34,054 nucleotides of DNA from Bermanella sp034112325 (GTDB taxonomy: Bacteria > Pseudomonadota > Gammaproteobacteria > Pseudomonadales > Oceanobacteraceae): the NCBI GenBank assembly GCA_034112325.1, contig JAWUVO010000103.1, positions 1-34,054 on the forward strand, written 5' to 3'. A program made the translations under genes and the position numbers. This document shows positions 23,362 through 32,602 of the stretch, in pieces (position 1 is the first letter of the stretch; each line of letters starts with the position of its first letter). The notes beneath the pieces were generated by a model. That model was not told the DNA's origin, made no database searches, and saw only the letters and a list, made by a program, of their open reading frames with translations.

Positions 23362-23751
23362 GTGTATAGAACCGTGAATCAACAAAGACCAATAAATCTT
23401 GATCTGACTAAGTTCAGTTTTCCGCTACCCGCGTTAACTTCGATTACTCACCGCGTCGCCGGTGTAATTTTGTTCGTCGGTATAATTTTTCTTTTGTGCA
23501 CTTTAAGCAGCTCTTTAGAGTCTGCTGCAGGATTTGCTGAAGCAAAAGAATCTATGACAACTGGTTTTGGTAGTTTTATTACATGGGGTTTGTTATCTGC
23601 TTTAGCATTTCATTTTGTTGCAGGTATTAAACATTTAGTCATGGACCTTGGCATAGGCGAAACTATAGAAGGTGGTTTTAGGGCCGCAGTCTTTACTATT
23701 ATTGTGTCATCTATTTTAGTTATTCTTGCAGGAGTTTGGGTATGGGCATAA
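23362..23751 (+). CDS. sdhC: succinate dehydrogenase cytochrome b556 subunit
   Basis: Membrane anchor subunit of complex II that helps bind haem b and ubiquinone. 129 residues, the same as E. coli, with three membrane spans. Seen: QRPINLDLTKFSFPLPALTSITHRVAGV (family signature) and ALAFHFVAGIKHLVMDLG, where the first His is the haem ligand. GTG 23362 is chosen because GAGAG stands just before it and the length matches E. coli; GTG 23374 would give a Pseudomonas-like MNQQRP start. It overlaps sdhD. Confidence 0.95.
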   Translation: MYRTVNQQRPINLDLTKFSFPLPALTSITHRVAGVILFVGIIFLLCTLSSSLESAAGFAEAKESMTTGFGSFITWGLLSALAFHFVAGIKHLVMDLGIGETIEGGFRAAVFTIIVSSILVILAGVWVWA

Positions 23752-24089
23752 GTGTTACTAACTTCAGTCGAAGTGGATTGTCAGACTGGATTATCCAGCG
23801 TTTCTCTGCCGTGGTACTTGCCGCGTATACCGTTTTTATTATTGCCTATCTTCTAGGTAATCCAGGATTAGATTACGCTCAGTGGAGCGAATTCTTCTCT
23901 AATACTGCGGTTCGTATCTTCACGGTACTTACATTGTTATCTACAGTTGCCCATGCCTGGATTGGTATGTGGACAATTGCAACTGACTACATTAAATCAA
24001 CTGCTGTACGCTTTGTATTCCAACTTGCTTGTTTTCTAGCATTGTTTGTTTACTTAGTTTGGGGCATCGACATTATCTGGGGTGTTTAA
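23742..24089 (+). CDS. sdhD: succinate dehydrogenase membrane anchor subunit
   Basis: Second membrane anchor of complex II, 115 residues with three spans. Seen: SGLSDWIIQRFSAVVLAAY and HAWIGMWTIATDYIKS, where the His lies at the haem side and Asp-Tyr at the quinone site. A longer frame starts at TTG 23736, but ATG 23742 has AGGAG seven bases upstream. It overlaps the end of sdhC by 10 bases and ends three bases before sdhA, as in a tightly coupled operon. Confidence 0.95.
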   Translation: MGISVTNFSRSGLSDWIIQRFSAVVLAAYTVFIIAYLLGNPGLDYAQWSEFFSNTAVRIFTVLTLLSTVAHAWIGMWTIATDYIKSTAVRFVFQLACFLALFVYLVWGIDIIWGV

Positions 24090-24092
24090 ATA

Positions 24093-25868
24093 ATGGCGAA
24101 AAGTATTGCAACTATGTCTTACGATGCCATCGTAATTGGTGGTGGTGGTGCAGGCATGCGTGCTGCGCTACAACTTACAGAAAGTGGGATTAAGACCGCT
24201 TGTGTAACTAAAGTATTCCCAACTCGTTCGCATACAGTTTCTGCTCAAGGTGGTATTACTTGCGCGATTGCTTCTGACGATCCGAATGATGATTGGCGTT
24301 GGCACATGTACGATACCGTTAAAGGTTCTGATTACATCGGTGACCAAGACGCTATCGAATACATGTGTAAAGTTGGCCCGCAGGCTGTATTTGAATTAGA
24401 CCATATGGGTCTTCCATTCTCTCGTACAGAAGATGGTCGTATCTACCAGCGTCCTTTCGGCGGACAGTCTAAGGGTCCAGATGATCCTACTCAGGCTGCT
24501 CGTACATGTGCTGCTGCTGACCGTACAGGTCACGCACTATTGCATGCGCTTTATCAGGGTAATATTAAAGGCGGTACCACGTTCTTAAGCGAATGGTATG
24601 CAGTTGACCTAGTTAAAAACGAAAAAGATCAAATTGCTGGTGTTATCGCTCTTTGCATTGAAACTGGCGAAACTGTTTTTATTAAAGCCAAGGCTACGGT
24701 TCTTGCTACAGGTGGTGCTGGTCGTATTTATCAGTCTACTACTAATGCTCTAATCAATACTGGTGACGGTTCTGGTATGGCTCTTCGAGCTGGTGTTCCG
24801 GCTCAAGACATGGAAATGTGGCAGTTTCACCCAACTGGTATAGCCGGTGCGGGTACGCTTGTTACTGAAGGTTGTCGTGGTGAAGGTGGTTACCTGATCA
24901 ATAAAGACGGCGAACGCTTCATGGAGCGTTATGCTCCAAACTCTAAAGATTTAGCCGGCCGTGACGTGGTAGCACGTTCAATGGTTATGGAAATTCTTGA
25001 AGGTCGCGGTTGTGGTCCTGAAGGCGATCACGTATTGCTTAAACTTGATCACCTAGGCGAAGAAACACTGAACGCTAAGCTTCCTGGTATTCTTGAGTTG
25101 TCTCGTACATTTGCTCACGTGGATCCAGTTAAAGAACCCATTCCAGTTATTCCAACATGTCACTACATGATGGGTGGTATTCCAACTAACATTGGTGGCC
25201 AAGCTATAAACGTTGACGCTGATGGTAATGATCAAATTATTGATGGTCTTTATGCTTGTGGTGAAGCCGCTTGTGTATCGGTACACGGAGCAAACCGTTT
25301 AGGTGGTAACTCTTTGTTAGATCTTGTTGTATTTGGTCGTGCAGCTGGTATTCAAATTGAGAAAAGCTTACGTGAAGGCTTTGACACAGTAGATGCTCGT
25401 GATGAAGATATCGAGCGCGCAATGGGTCGTTTAAATCGTTTAAACAACTCTACTTCTGGCGAATCTGTTCCTGTACTACGTAAAGAGCTACAGAAATGTA
25501 TGCAGCTTTACTTTGGTGTATTCCGCGATGGCGAAGCCATGCAGAAGGGCCTAGGTATGCTTAGAGAGATTGGCGAACGCATTAAAAATACATACCTTGA
25601 AGATAAATCTTCAGCGTATAACACAGCCCGTATCGAAGCACTTGAACTTGATAACTTATACGAAGTGGCGCTTGCAACTGCTGTTGCGGCTGAAGTTCGT
25701 AAAGAATCTCGTGGTGCCCATGCCCGTAACGACTTCACTGAACGTGATGACGAAAACTGGTTATGCCATTCGGTGTACTTCCCGCTGACCCAAACTATTG
25801 GTAAGCGTGCAGTGAACTTTGCTCCTAAAACTATGGATGCATTCCCACCTAAGATTCGTAAATATTAA
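24093..25868 (+). CDS. sdhA: succinate dehydrogenase flavoprotein subunit
   Basis: Catalytic subunit of complex II on the cytoplasmic face: succinate to fumarate with covalent FAD. 591 residues, normal length. Seen: N-terminal dinucleotide fold DAIVIGGGGAGMRAALQL, FPTRSHTVSAQGG with His47 as the FAD-linked histidine, QFHPTGI, EGCRGEGG, GRDVVARS carrying the catalytic Arg, and HGANRLGGNSLLDLVVFGRAAG near the C-terminal half. It follows sdhD after three bases and precedes sdhB by 18. Confidence 0.99.
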   Translation: MAKSIATMSYDAIVIGGGGAGMRAALQLTESGIKTACVTKVFPTRSHTVSAQGGITCAIASDDPNDDWRWHMYDTVKGSDYIGDQDAIEYMCKVGPQAVFELDHMGLPFSRTEDGRIYQRPFGGQSKGPDDPTQAARTCAAADRTGHALLHALYQGNIKGGTTFLSEWYAVDLVKNEKDQIAGVIALCIETGETVFIKAKATVLATGGAGRIYQSTTNALINTGDGSGMALRAGVPAQDMEMWQFHPTGIAGAGTLVTEGCRGEGGYLINKDGERFMERYAPNSKDLAGRDVVARSMVMEILEGRGCGPEGDHVLLKLDHLGEETLNAKLPGILELSRTFAHVDPVKEPIPVIPTCHYMMGGIPTNIGGQAINVDADGNDQIIDGLYACGEAACVSVHGANRLGGNSLLDLVVFGRAAGIQIEKSLREGFDTVDARDEDIERAMGRLNRLNNSTSGESVPVLRKELQKCMQLYFGVFRDGEAMQKGLGMLREIGERIKNTYLEDKSSAYNTARIEALELDNLYEVALATAVAAEVRKESRGAHARNDFTERDDENWLCHSVYFPLTQTIGKRAVNFAPKTMDAFPPKIRKY

Positions 25869-25886
25869 GAGTGGGGGAGAGAGAAA

Positions 25887-26591
25887 ATGTTAGTTAGCGT
25901 ATATCGTTACAACCCAGAAACTGATTCTGCACCGTACATGAAAGATTACCAGGTGGATATTCCAGCTGGTAAAGACCTGATGGTTCTTGATGTATTGGCA
26001 CTAATCAAAGAGCAGGATTCATCACTTGCTTACCGTCGCTCATGCCGTGAAGGTGTGTGTGGTTCTGATGGTATGAACATCAGCGGTAAAAACGGCTTGG
26101 CGTGTATTACGCCACTGTCTGAAGGTGCAAAAGGCAATAAACTTGTTTTACGTCCACTACCAGGTCTTCCGGTTATCCGCGACCTAGTTATTGATATGAG
26201 CTTGTTTTATCAGCAGTTTGAGAAAGTGAATCCTTTCCTTCAAAATAATACTCCAGCTCCTGCGATTGAACGTCTTCAATCTCCAGAAGAGCGCGCTAAG
26301 TTAGATGGACTGTACGAATGTATCTTGTGTGCGTGCTGTTCAACGGCTTGTCCGTCTTTCTGGTGGAACCCTGATAAGTTCATTGGGCCAGCTGGTTTAT
26401 TACAAGCTTACCGTTTCTTAGCCGATAGCCGCGATACTTCTACAGAAGAGCGTCTTGAAGGTTTAAGTGATCCATTCAGCGTTTTCCGCTGCCGTGGTAT
26501 TATGAACTGTGTAAGTGTTTGTCCAAAAGGATTAAACCCAACAAGAGCAATCGGACATATCCGTAACATGCTGTTGTCGCGTCAGATCTGA
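25887..26591 (+). CDS. sdhB: succinate dehydrogenase iron-sulfur subunit
   Basis: Electron-transfer subunit of complex II, 234 residues. The [2Fe-2S] ligands are C53, C58 and C73 in SCREGVCGSDGMNISGKNGLAC, with Asp61 in place of the fourth Cys as in E. coli. CILCACCSTACPS and CRGIMNCVSVCPKGLNP bind the [4Fe-4S] and [3Fe-4S] clusters. GGGGGAGAGAG-like purine stretch serves as ribosome binding site. It is the last sdh gene; two tandem hairpin terminators follow. Confidence 0.99.
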   Translation: MLVSVYRYNPETDSAPYMKDYQVDIPAGKDLMVLDVLALIKEQDSSLAYRRSCREGVCGSDGMNISGKNGLACITPLSEGAKGNKLVLRPLPGLPVIRDLVIDMSLFYQQFEKVNPFLQNNTPAPAIERLQSPEERAKLDGLYECILCACCSTACPSFWWNPDKFIGPAGLLQAYRFLADSRDTSTEERLEGLSDPFSVFRCRGIMNCVSVCPKGLNPTRAIGHIRNMLLSRQI

Positions 26592-26600
26592 TTTTAAGAG

Positions 26601-26651
26601 TAAGGGGCGAAAGCCCCTTATTTTTATTTAGGGGCGAAAGCCCCTTGTTTT
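26601..26651 (+). terminator. two tandem intrinsic terminators with GAAA tetraloops after sdhB
   Basis: TAAGGGGC-GAAA-GCCCCTTA (26601-26620) followed by TTTTTA, then AGGGGC-GAAA-GCCCCTT (26630-26646) followed by GTTTTT. The two copies are near-identical, 28 bases apart, evidently a local duplication. They separate sdhCDAB from sucAB. Confidence 0.9.
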
Positions 26652-26677
26652 TGTTCTAAATTTAATCAATAACACAC

Positions 26678-26695
26678 GCATCAGACACATGATGC
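26678..26695. other. palindrome GCATCA-N6-TGATGC upstream of sucA
   Basis: Perfect 6-base arms with a six-base spacer (26678-26683 and 26690-26695). A third GCATCA lies at 26736-26741. An operator upstream of the suc promoter is possible; no regulator is recognised. The A-run downstream does not make it a good terminator. Confidence 0.4.
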
Positions 26696-26769
26696 AAAAA
26701 AAATTTATAAATAATTATAAAAAATAGGCCTAATAGCATCATATTTGCTAGGCTGTAATAATGTTGTCA

Positions 26770-26865
26770 ATGGGAATCGGGTTACCCCCGAGCTGATCCA
26801 TGAATTTCAGGCCTCACCTGGCCAGCTGTCGATCCACAACAGGGAAATTCTGCCATCGGTACCTC
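26770..26865 (+). promoter_or_regulatory. candidate structured 5' leader of sucA
   Basis: Several nested inverted repeats lie in about 90 bases, in DNA more GC-rich than its flanks: TCGGG/CCCGA (26777-26791), AGCTG/CAGCT (26791-26827) enclosing CAGG/CCTG (26808-26820), and CGAT/ATCG (26830-26858) enclosing CAG/CTG. The sucA start follows at 26892. Structured leader motifs in front of sucA are known in other proteobacteria; I cannot confirm that this is one of them. Confidence 0.4.
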
Positions 26866-26891
26866 ATACATTTAATTAAGGTGGTTTTATC

Positions 26892-29729
26892 ATGCAGGAA
26901 AGCTCGATGGAGCAGCTATGGGGCAATTCTCAGTTATCTGGGGGCAATGCGTCATATATTGAAGAGCTGTACGAACGTTACTTAACTGATCCAAATTCAG
27001 TACCTGAACAATGGCGCAGTTATTTTGGAACACTTCCAAGGGCAGAAGGCGGGGCAACCCACGATATTCCTCATAGCCCAATCAAAGAACAATTCTTACT
27101 AATTTCTAAAAATCAGCGCAGTTATGCCGCTGGTCAAGCAACTCAAAGCCAGGTTTCTAGTGGCTATGATCAAAAACAGTTGCGTGTATTTCAATTAATT
27201 AATGCCTATCGCTTTCGTGGTCATCAGCATGCCAAACTTGATCCATTAGGAATTATGGAGCGTGAGCAAGTTCCAGATTTAGAACTACGTTATCACGAAT
27301 TAACTGAAGCCGATATGGACAGTGTTTTTCAAACTGGTTCGTTATTTATTGGTAAAGAAGAAGCCACCTTATCTGAAATTGTCGATGCATTAGATACCAC
27401 TTATTGCCAAAGTATTGGTTCTGAATTTATGCATATTGTTGATACCGCTGAAAAGCGCTGGTTTCAACAACGCATTGAAAGTGTGCGTTCAAAACCAGAA
27501 TACAGCACCGAAGCTAAAACTCATTTGCTAGAACGTTTAACCGCAGCTGAAGGCTTAGAAAAATATCTTGGGTCTAAATATCCAGGTGTTAAACGCTTTG
27601 GTTTGGAAGGTGGTGAGGCACTTATTCCGCTAATGGATGAAATCATTCAGCGCTGTGGAACTTATGGTGCTAAAGAAATAGTGATTGGTATGGCTCACCG
27701 TGGGCGCCTAAATCTATTGATAAACACGCTTGGTAAAGCACCTTCAGACTTATTTAACGAATTTGATGGTAAAGCTCAGTTTGACCACTCTGGCGATGTT
27801 AAGTATCACCAAGGTTTTTCATCTAATGTATTAACTCCAGGTGGAGAAGTGCATTTAGCGTTAGCGTTCAACCCTTCGCATTTAGAAATTGTATCCCCAG
27901 TAGTTGAAGGTTCTGTACGTGCTCGTCAAGATCGTCGTGGCGATAAAACGGGTGAGACAGTTGTTCCTATCAGTATTCACGGTGACGCTGCGTTTGCAGG
28001 TCAGGGCGTGGTGATGGAAACATTCCAAATGTCACAAACCCGTGGTTATAAAACTGGTGGTACGATTCACATAGTGGTTAATAACCAAGTTGGTTTTACC
28101 ACCAATAAACGTGAAGATGTGCGTTCAACAGAATACGCAACCGATGTTGCCAAAATGGTTCAAGCGCCAATTTTACACGTGAATGGCGATGACCCTGAAG
28201 CGGTATTATTTGTAACGCAACTTGCGGTAGATTACCGCAACGAATTCAAAAAAGACGTAGTAATAGATTTAGTTTGCTACCGTCGTCGAGGCCACAATGA
28301 AGCTGATGAGCCATCAGCTACTCAGCCTTTGATGTATAAAGTTATTAAAAGTTTAAAAACAACGCGTACTCTTTACTCTCAGTCTTTAGAAGATAGCGGG
28401 GTGGTTGATCAGGCCACGTCTAAGCAAATGGAAGAAGAATACCGAAATGCATTAGAGTCTGGTAATCACGTTGTAAAAAGCTTGGTCACTTCGCCTCACG
28501 CGGAAAACTTTGTAGATTGGAGTCCTTACCTTGGTCATGACAACGATCTTGTGATCAGTACTCAATGTGATTTGAAGCGCTTGCAAGAGCTTGCGAATCA
28601 AATGCAAAAAGTACCAGAGGGTTTTCAAGTTCAACGCCAAGTTAATAAAATTTTAGAAGATCGCCAGAAAATGTCAGCTGGAGCATTACCAATTAATTGG
28701 GGTTTTGCTGAAACAATGGCTTATGCCACGTTGATTGATGAAGGCTATCCAATTCGTTTGACTGGCCAAGATGTTGGTCGTGGTACGTTCTCGCATCGAC
28801 ATGCGGTTTTACACAATCAAAAAGATGGTGAATCTTTTTGCTCGTTGCAAAACATGAGCGAAGATCAGCCTACATTTACTATCCATGACTCACTTCTATC
28901 AGAAGAAGCGGTACTGGGTTTTGAGTATGGCTATTCAACCACAACCCCAAACATGTTGGTAATTTGGGAAGCCCAGTTTGGTGATTTTGCCAATGGTGCT
29001 CAAGTTGTTATGGATCAATTTATATCAAGTGGAGAACATAAGTGGAGCCGCTTATGCGGCCTAACTATGTTATTACCTCACGGTTATGAAGGTCAGGGTC
29101 CTGAACACAGTTCAGCCCGCTTAGAGCGTTACCTACAGCTTTGTGCCGAGCATAATATTCAAGTGGTTGTGCCATCTACACCTGCACAAATATTCCACTT
29201 AATGCGTCGTCAAGCAATTCGTCCGTTGCGTAAACCTTTGGTGATTATGTCGCCAAAGAGTCTACTTAGACATAAAGAAGCCATTAGCACGCTTGAAGAG
29301 TTGGCTAACGGTGAATTCCAAAATGTCATTCCAGATACAGACGAGTTAAAGCCAAAAGATGTTAAGCGCCTTGTTCTATGTAGCGGTAAAGTTTATTACG
29401 ATCTGATCGATCGTCGCCGCACAGAAGATCTAAAACATATTGCTATTGTTCGTATAGAGCAGCTATATCCGTTCCCAGAAACAGAATTGTTAGCTGCTAT
29501 ATCAAAATATACCAAGCTTGAAGGAACCGTTTGGTGTCAAGAAGAACCAATGAACCAAGGTGCTTGGTACAGCAGTCAACACCACATGCGCAGAGTCGTT
29601 CATGAAATGAATCCTAAGTTGTATTTGGATTACGCTGGACGTGATGCATCTGCATCACCTGCTGCAGGTTATATGGCGTTGCATTTATCGCAACAAGAGC
29701 AATTGATCGTAGATGCACTGGGCCTGTAA
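26892..29729 (+). CDS. sucA: 2-oxoglutarate dehydrogenase E1 component
   Basis: Thiamine-diphosphate-dependent decarboxylase of the 2-oxoglutarate dehydrogenase complex, 945 residues (E. coli 933). Seen: N-terminal E2-interaction motif (QLWGNSQLSGGNASYIEELYERYLTDP), EKYLGSKYPGVKRFGLEGGEALIP, GMAHRGRLNLL, HGDAAFAGQGVVMETFQMS with the ThDP motif continuing to VVNNQVGFTT, and the C-terminal GPEHSSARLERYLQL. AAGGTGG is eight bases before the ATG. It is the first suc gene, 34 bases before sucB. Confidence 0.99.
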   Translation: MQESSMEQLWGNSQLSGGNASYIEELYERYLTDPNSVPEQWRSYFGTLPRAEGGATHDIPHSPIKEQFLLISKNQRSYAAGQATQSQVSSGYDQKQLRVFQLINAYRFRGHQHAKLDPLGIMEREQVPDLELRYHELTEADMDSVFQTGSLFIGKEEATLSEIVDALDTTYCQSIGSEFMHIVDTAEKRWFQQRIESVRSKPEYSTEAKTHLLERLTAAEGLEKYLGSKYPGVKRFGLEGGEALIPLMDEIIQRCGTYGAKEIVIGMAHRGRLNLLINTLGKAPSDLFNEFDGKAQFDHSGDVKYHQGFSSNVLTPGGEVHLALAFNPSHLEIVSPVVEGSVRARQDRRGDKTGETVVPISIHGDAAFAGQGVVMETFQMSQTRGYKTGGTIHIVVNNQVGFTTNKREDVRSTEYATDVAKMVQAPILHVNGDDPEAVLFVTQLAVDYRNEFKKDVVIDLVCYRRRGHNEADEPSATQPLMYKVIKSLKTTRTLYSQSLEDSGVVDQATSKQMEEEYRNALESGNHVVKSLVTSPHAENFVDWSPYLGHDNDLVISTQCDLKRLQELANQMQKVPEGFQVQRQVNKILEDRQKMSAGALPINWGFAETMAYATLIDEGYPIRLTGQDVGRGTFSHRHAVLHNQKDGESFCSLQNMSEDQPTFTIHDSLLSEEAVLGFEYGYSTTTPNMLVIWEAQFGDFANGAQVVMDQFISSGEHKWSRLCGLTMLLPHGYEGQGPEHSSARLERYLQLCAEHNIQVVVPSTPAQIFHLMRRQAIRPLRKPLVIMSPKSLLRHKEAISTLEELANGEFQNVIPDTDELKPKDVKRLVLCSGKVYYDLIDRRRTEDLKHIAIVRIEQLYPFPETELLAAISKYTKLEGTVWCQEEPMNQGAWYSSQHHMRRVVHEMNPKLYLDYAGRDASASPAAGYMALHLSQQEQLIVDALGL

Positions 29730-29762
29730 GGCAGTAGCAACAAGGAATTAGGAATAGTAATT

Positions 29763-31007
29763 ATGAGTGTAGAAATAAAAGCCCCAGTATTTCCGGAATC
29801 TGTTGCAGACGGAACTATAGCCACTTGGTACAAACAACCAGGCGAAGCCGTAAGCCGTGACGAACTATTGGTCGACATAGAAACAGATAAAGTAGTACTA
29901 GAAGTAGTTGCTCAAAATGACGGTGTATTAACTGAAATTTTGAAAGCCGAAGGCGAAACTATTTTAAGTGCTGAAGTCATCGCTATTTATGAAAATGGCG
30001 GTAAAGGTTCAGCATCAGCTTCGGCAGAAACGGAAGAAGCGTCTCCAGCTATTCAAGAAACGTCTCGTGGCGATGGAAAGGTTAATCCAGCGGCTAAAAA
30101 ATTAGCGGCAGAAAAAGATATTGATCTTGCTGACGTTACCGCTTCTGGTAAAGACGGACGCATCACTAAAGAAGACGTGCTAAACCATATTAAGGCGGCT
30201 CCGGCACCTGCTGAGGCTCCTGCTCCAGTTATGGCGGCACCAGAACCTGTAGCCGCGCCCGCGACACTTGCGCCAATTAACCCAATGACATCGTTCAGTG
30301 GTGGTCGAGTTGAAAAACGTGTTCCTATGACACGTATGCGTTCAACCATTGCTAAGCGTCTAGTATTTGCCCAGCAAACAGCCGCCATGTTAACCACTTA
30401 CAATGAAGTGGATATGACAGCGGTTATGGCATTGCGCAAACAATATAAAGACGCGTTTGAAAAACGTCACGACGGCGTTCGATTAGGTTTTATGTCTTTC
30501 TTTGCGAAAGCTGCAACTGAAGCGCTAAAACGTTTTCCTTCAGTCAATGCATCTATTGACGGCGGTGATATTGTTTATCATGGCTATCAAGACATTGGTG
30601 TTGCTGTATCGACTGAAAAAGGTTTGGTTGTACCAGTGTTACGTGATGTTGATGCGATGGGCCTTGCAGATATTGAAGGTGCTATTGTTGGTTACGCTAA
30701 CAAAGCGCGTGAAGGTAAATTGTCGATAGATGAAATGCAAGGCGGTACTTTTACCATTACAAATGGCGGAACATTCGGGTCTTTGCTGTCTACCCCAATA
30801 TTAAATCCACCACAAACCGCCATAATGGGAATGCATAAAATTCAGGATCGACCAATGGCGATTGATGGGCAAGTAGTCATTCGTCCCATGATGTACTTAG
30901 CATTGTCTTATGATCACCGCATGATTGACGGCAAAGAAGCCGTACAATTTTTAGTGGCAATTAAAGACTTGCTAGAAGACCCTGCTCGTATCTTATTAGA
31001 TATTTAA
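29763..31007 (+). CDS. sucB: dihydrolipoyl succinyltransferase (E2)
   Basis: Core subunit of the 2-oxoglutarate dehydrogenase complex, transferring succinyl to CoA; 414 residues. Domains: lipoyl domain (1-78) with DIETDKVVLEV, lipoylated at Lys43; a Glu/Ala linker; E1/E3-binding domain (about 105-142, VNPAAKKLAAEKDIDLADVTASGKDGRITKEDV); an Ala/Pro hinge (145-175); and the catalytic domain with SYDHRMIDGKEAV (His385, Asp389). AGGAAT precedes the ATG. A hairpin terminator follows before lpd. Confidence 0.98.
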   Translation: MSVEIKAPVFPESVADGTIATWYKQPGEAVSRDELLVDIETDKVVLEVVAQNDGVLTEILKAEGETILSAEVIAIYENGGKGSASASAETEEASPAIQETSRGDGKVNPAAKKLAAEKDIDLADVTASGKDGRITKEDVLNHIKAAPAPAEAPAPVMAAPEPVAAPATLAPINPMTSFSGGRVEKRVPMTRMRSTIAKRLVFAQQTAAMLTTYNEVDMTAVMALRKQYKDAFEKRHDGVRLGFMSFFAKAATEALKRFPSVNASIDGGDIVYHGYQDIGVAVSTEKGLVVPVLRDVDAMGLADIEGAIVGYANKAREGKLSIDEMQGGTFTITNGGTFGSLLSTPILNPPQTAIMGMHKIQDRPMAIDGQVVIRPMMYLALSYDHRMIDGKEAVQFLVAIKDLLEDPARILLDI

Positions 31008-31026
31008 TTTAGCAGAGTAAATAACA

Positions 31027-31062
31027 GGCCTGATTATCTGTTTTATCAGGCCCAGTTTTTTT
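31027..31062 (+). terminator. terminator-like hairpin between sucB and lpd
   Basis: GGCCTGAT/ATCAGGCC (8 bp) with a 10-base loop, then CAG and seven T. It lies inside the suc cluster, ending 38 bases before the lpd start, so it may act as a partial terminator or attenuator. Confidence 0.7.
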
Positions 31063-31100
31063 GGCATAACTCAGTAAACATCAGATCATAGGAAATTATC

Positions 31101-32549
31101 ATGTCAGACTCTTTTGACGTTATTGTAGTAGGCGGCGGTCCTGGTGGATACGTAGCGGCTATTCGCGCGGCACAGCTTGGTCTTAAAACAGCTTGTATTG
31201 ATAAATGGCTGAATAAAGAAGGCAAGGGTGTATACGGTGGAACCTGCTTAAATGTTGGTTGTATTCCTTCTAAAGCGCTTCTTGCATCTTCTCATAAATA
31301 TGAAGAAGCTAAGCACGATTTTGAAATTCACGGTATAACAGCTAAAGACATTAAAATGGATGTCGACAAAATGCTTGGCCGTAAAGATGACATTGTTAAG
31401 AACCTAACAGCTGGTGTTGCTGGTTTGTTCAAAGCAAATGGTGTTACAGCATTAGAGGGCTTTGGTAAAATTATTGCCGGTAAAAAAGTAGAATTTACTG
31501 ACCATAGTGGTGAAGTAAAGGTTTTAGATGCTGAAAATATTATAATAGCTACGGGCTCGGTACCGGTTGAGATACCACCTGCGCCACTAACAGAAGGTGC
31601 AATCGTTGATTCTTCTGGCGCGCTAGAGTTTACCGAAGTACCTAAGCGTTTAGGTGTAATTGGAGCGGGTGTAATTGGTTTAGAGCTAGGCAGTGTTTGG
31701 GGTCGTTTGGGTTCTGAAGTAACCGTACTTGAAGCTCAAGATAAATTTTTACACCTAGTGGATTCTCAGGTTGGTAAAGAAGCCGCTAAGCAATTTAAAA
31801 AGCAGGGTATGAACATAATGTTAGGTGCTCGTTTAACGGGTACTGAAGTTAAAGGCAAAGGCAAAAAGAAAGAAGTTATTGTTTCTTATACCGACAGTGA
31901 AGGTGATAAAACAATCACCTTTGATAAGCTAATTGTAGCTGTAGGACGTCGACCGTATACAGAAAACTTAATTTCTCAAGATTCTGGTGTGAGCCTAGAC
32001 GAACGTGGATTTGTATTTGTTAACGATCAATGCAAAACAGACGCTCCTGGAATTTATGCAATTGGTGATGTTGTGCGTGGCCCTATGTTGGCACATAAAG
32101 CATCTGAAGAAGGTGTAATGGTGGCTGAGCGTATTGCTGGTCATAAGGCACAAATTAATTACGACTGCGTACCTTCAGTTATATATACACACCCGGAAAT
32201 TGCTTGGGTTGGTAAAAGTGAAGACGAACTTAAAGCTGACGGCGTAAAATGCAATGTCGGTATGTTCCCGTTTGCTGCAATTGGCCGTGCAATGGCTGCC
32301 AACGATACGACTGGTTTTGTGAAAATTGTTGCTGATGCAGAAACAGATACAATTCTAGGGGCAAGCGTAATCGGAACAAGTGCAGGTGACTTGGTGCAAC
32401 AGGTTGTGATTGCCATGGAATTTGGTTCAAGTGCAGAAGATCTTGGCATGATGGTGTTCTCGCATCCGACGCTGTCTGAAGCTGTACATGAGGCCGCTCT
32501 GTCGGTTAATAATCATGCGATTCACAAACAGAATCGTAAAAAACGCTAA
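31101..32549 (+). CDS. lpdG: dihydrolipoyl dehydrogenase (E3)
   Basis: FAD enzyme that reoxidises dihydrolipoamide with NAD; 482 residues. Seen: N-terminal DVIVVGGGPGGYVAAIRAAQLGL, redox disulfide GGTCLNVGCIPSK (Cys49, Cys54), NAD-binding VIGAGVIGLELGSVWGRLG, YAIGDVVRGPMLAHKASEEG, and the catalytic HPTLSE (His455, Glu460). Its place between sucB and sucC identifies it as the suc-linked form, as in Pseudomonas lpdG. AGGAAA precedes the ATG. A terminator lies downstream. Confidence 0.96.
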   Translation: MSDSFDVIVVGGGPGGYVAAIRAAQLGLKTACIDKWLNKEGKGVYGGTCLNVGCIPSKALLASSHKYEEAKHDFEIHGITAKDIKMDVDKMLGRKDDIVKNLTAGVAGLFKANGVTALEGFGKIIAGKKVEFTDHSGEVKVLDAENIIIATGSVPVEIPPAPLTEGAIVDSSGALEFTEVPKRLGVIGAGVIGLELGSVWGRLGSEVTVLEAQDKFLHLVDSQVGKEAAKQFKKQGMNIMLGARLTGTEVKGKGKKKEVIVSYTDSEGDKTITFDKLIVAVGRRPYTENLISQDSGVSLDERGFVFVNDQCKTDAPGIYAIGDVVRGPMLAHKASEEGVMVAERIAGHKAQINYDCVPSVIYTHPEIAWVGKSEDELKADGVKCNVGMFPFAAIGRAMAANDTTGFVKIVADAETDTILGASVIGTSAGDLVQQVVIAMEFGSSAEDLGMMVFSHPTLSEAVHEAALSVNNHAIHKQNRKKR

Positions 32550-32570
32550 GCTATTTTATTTTAGTAGATT

Positions 32571-32602
32571 AAAAAACCAGTGATTCGTTGCTGGTTTTTT
32601 TT
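32571..32602 (+). terminator. intrinsic terminator after lpd
   Basis: AAAAAACCAG/CTGGTTTTTT 10-bp stem with a 10-base loop, followed by further T residues. It lies 22 bases after the lpd stop. Confidence 0.82.

Noticed and set aside
32159..32449. Long minus-strand ORFs inside lpd and similar ones inside sdhA, sucB and sucC
   Set aside because: They are antisense frames in highly expressed, codon-biased genes with no own signals.
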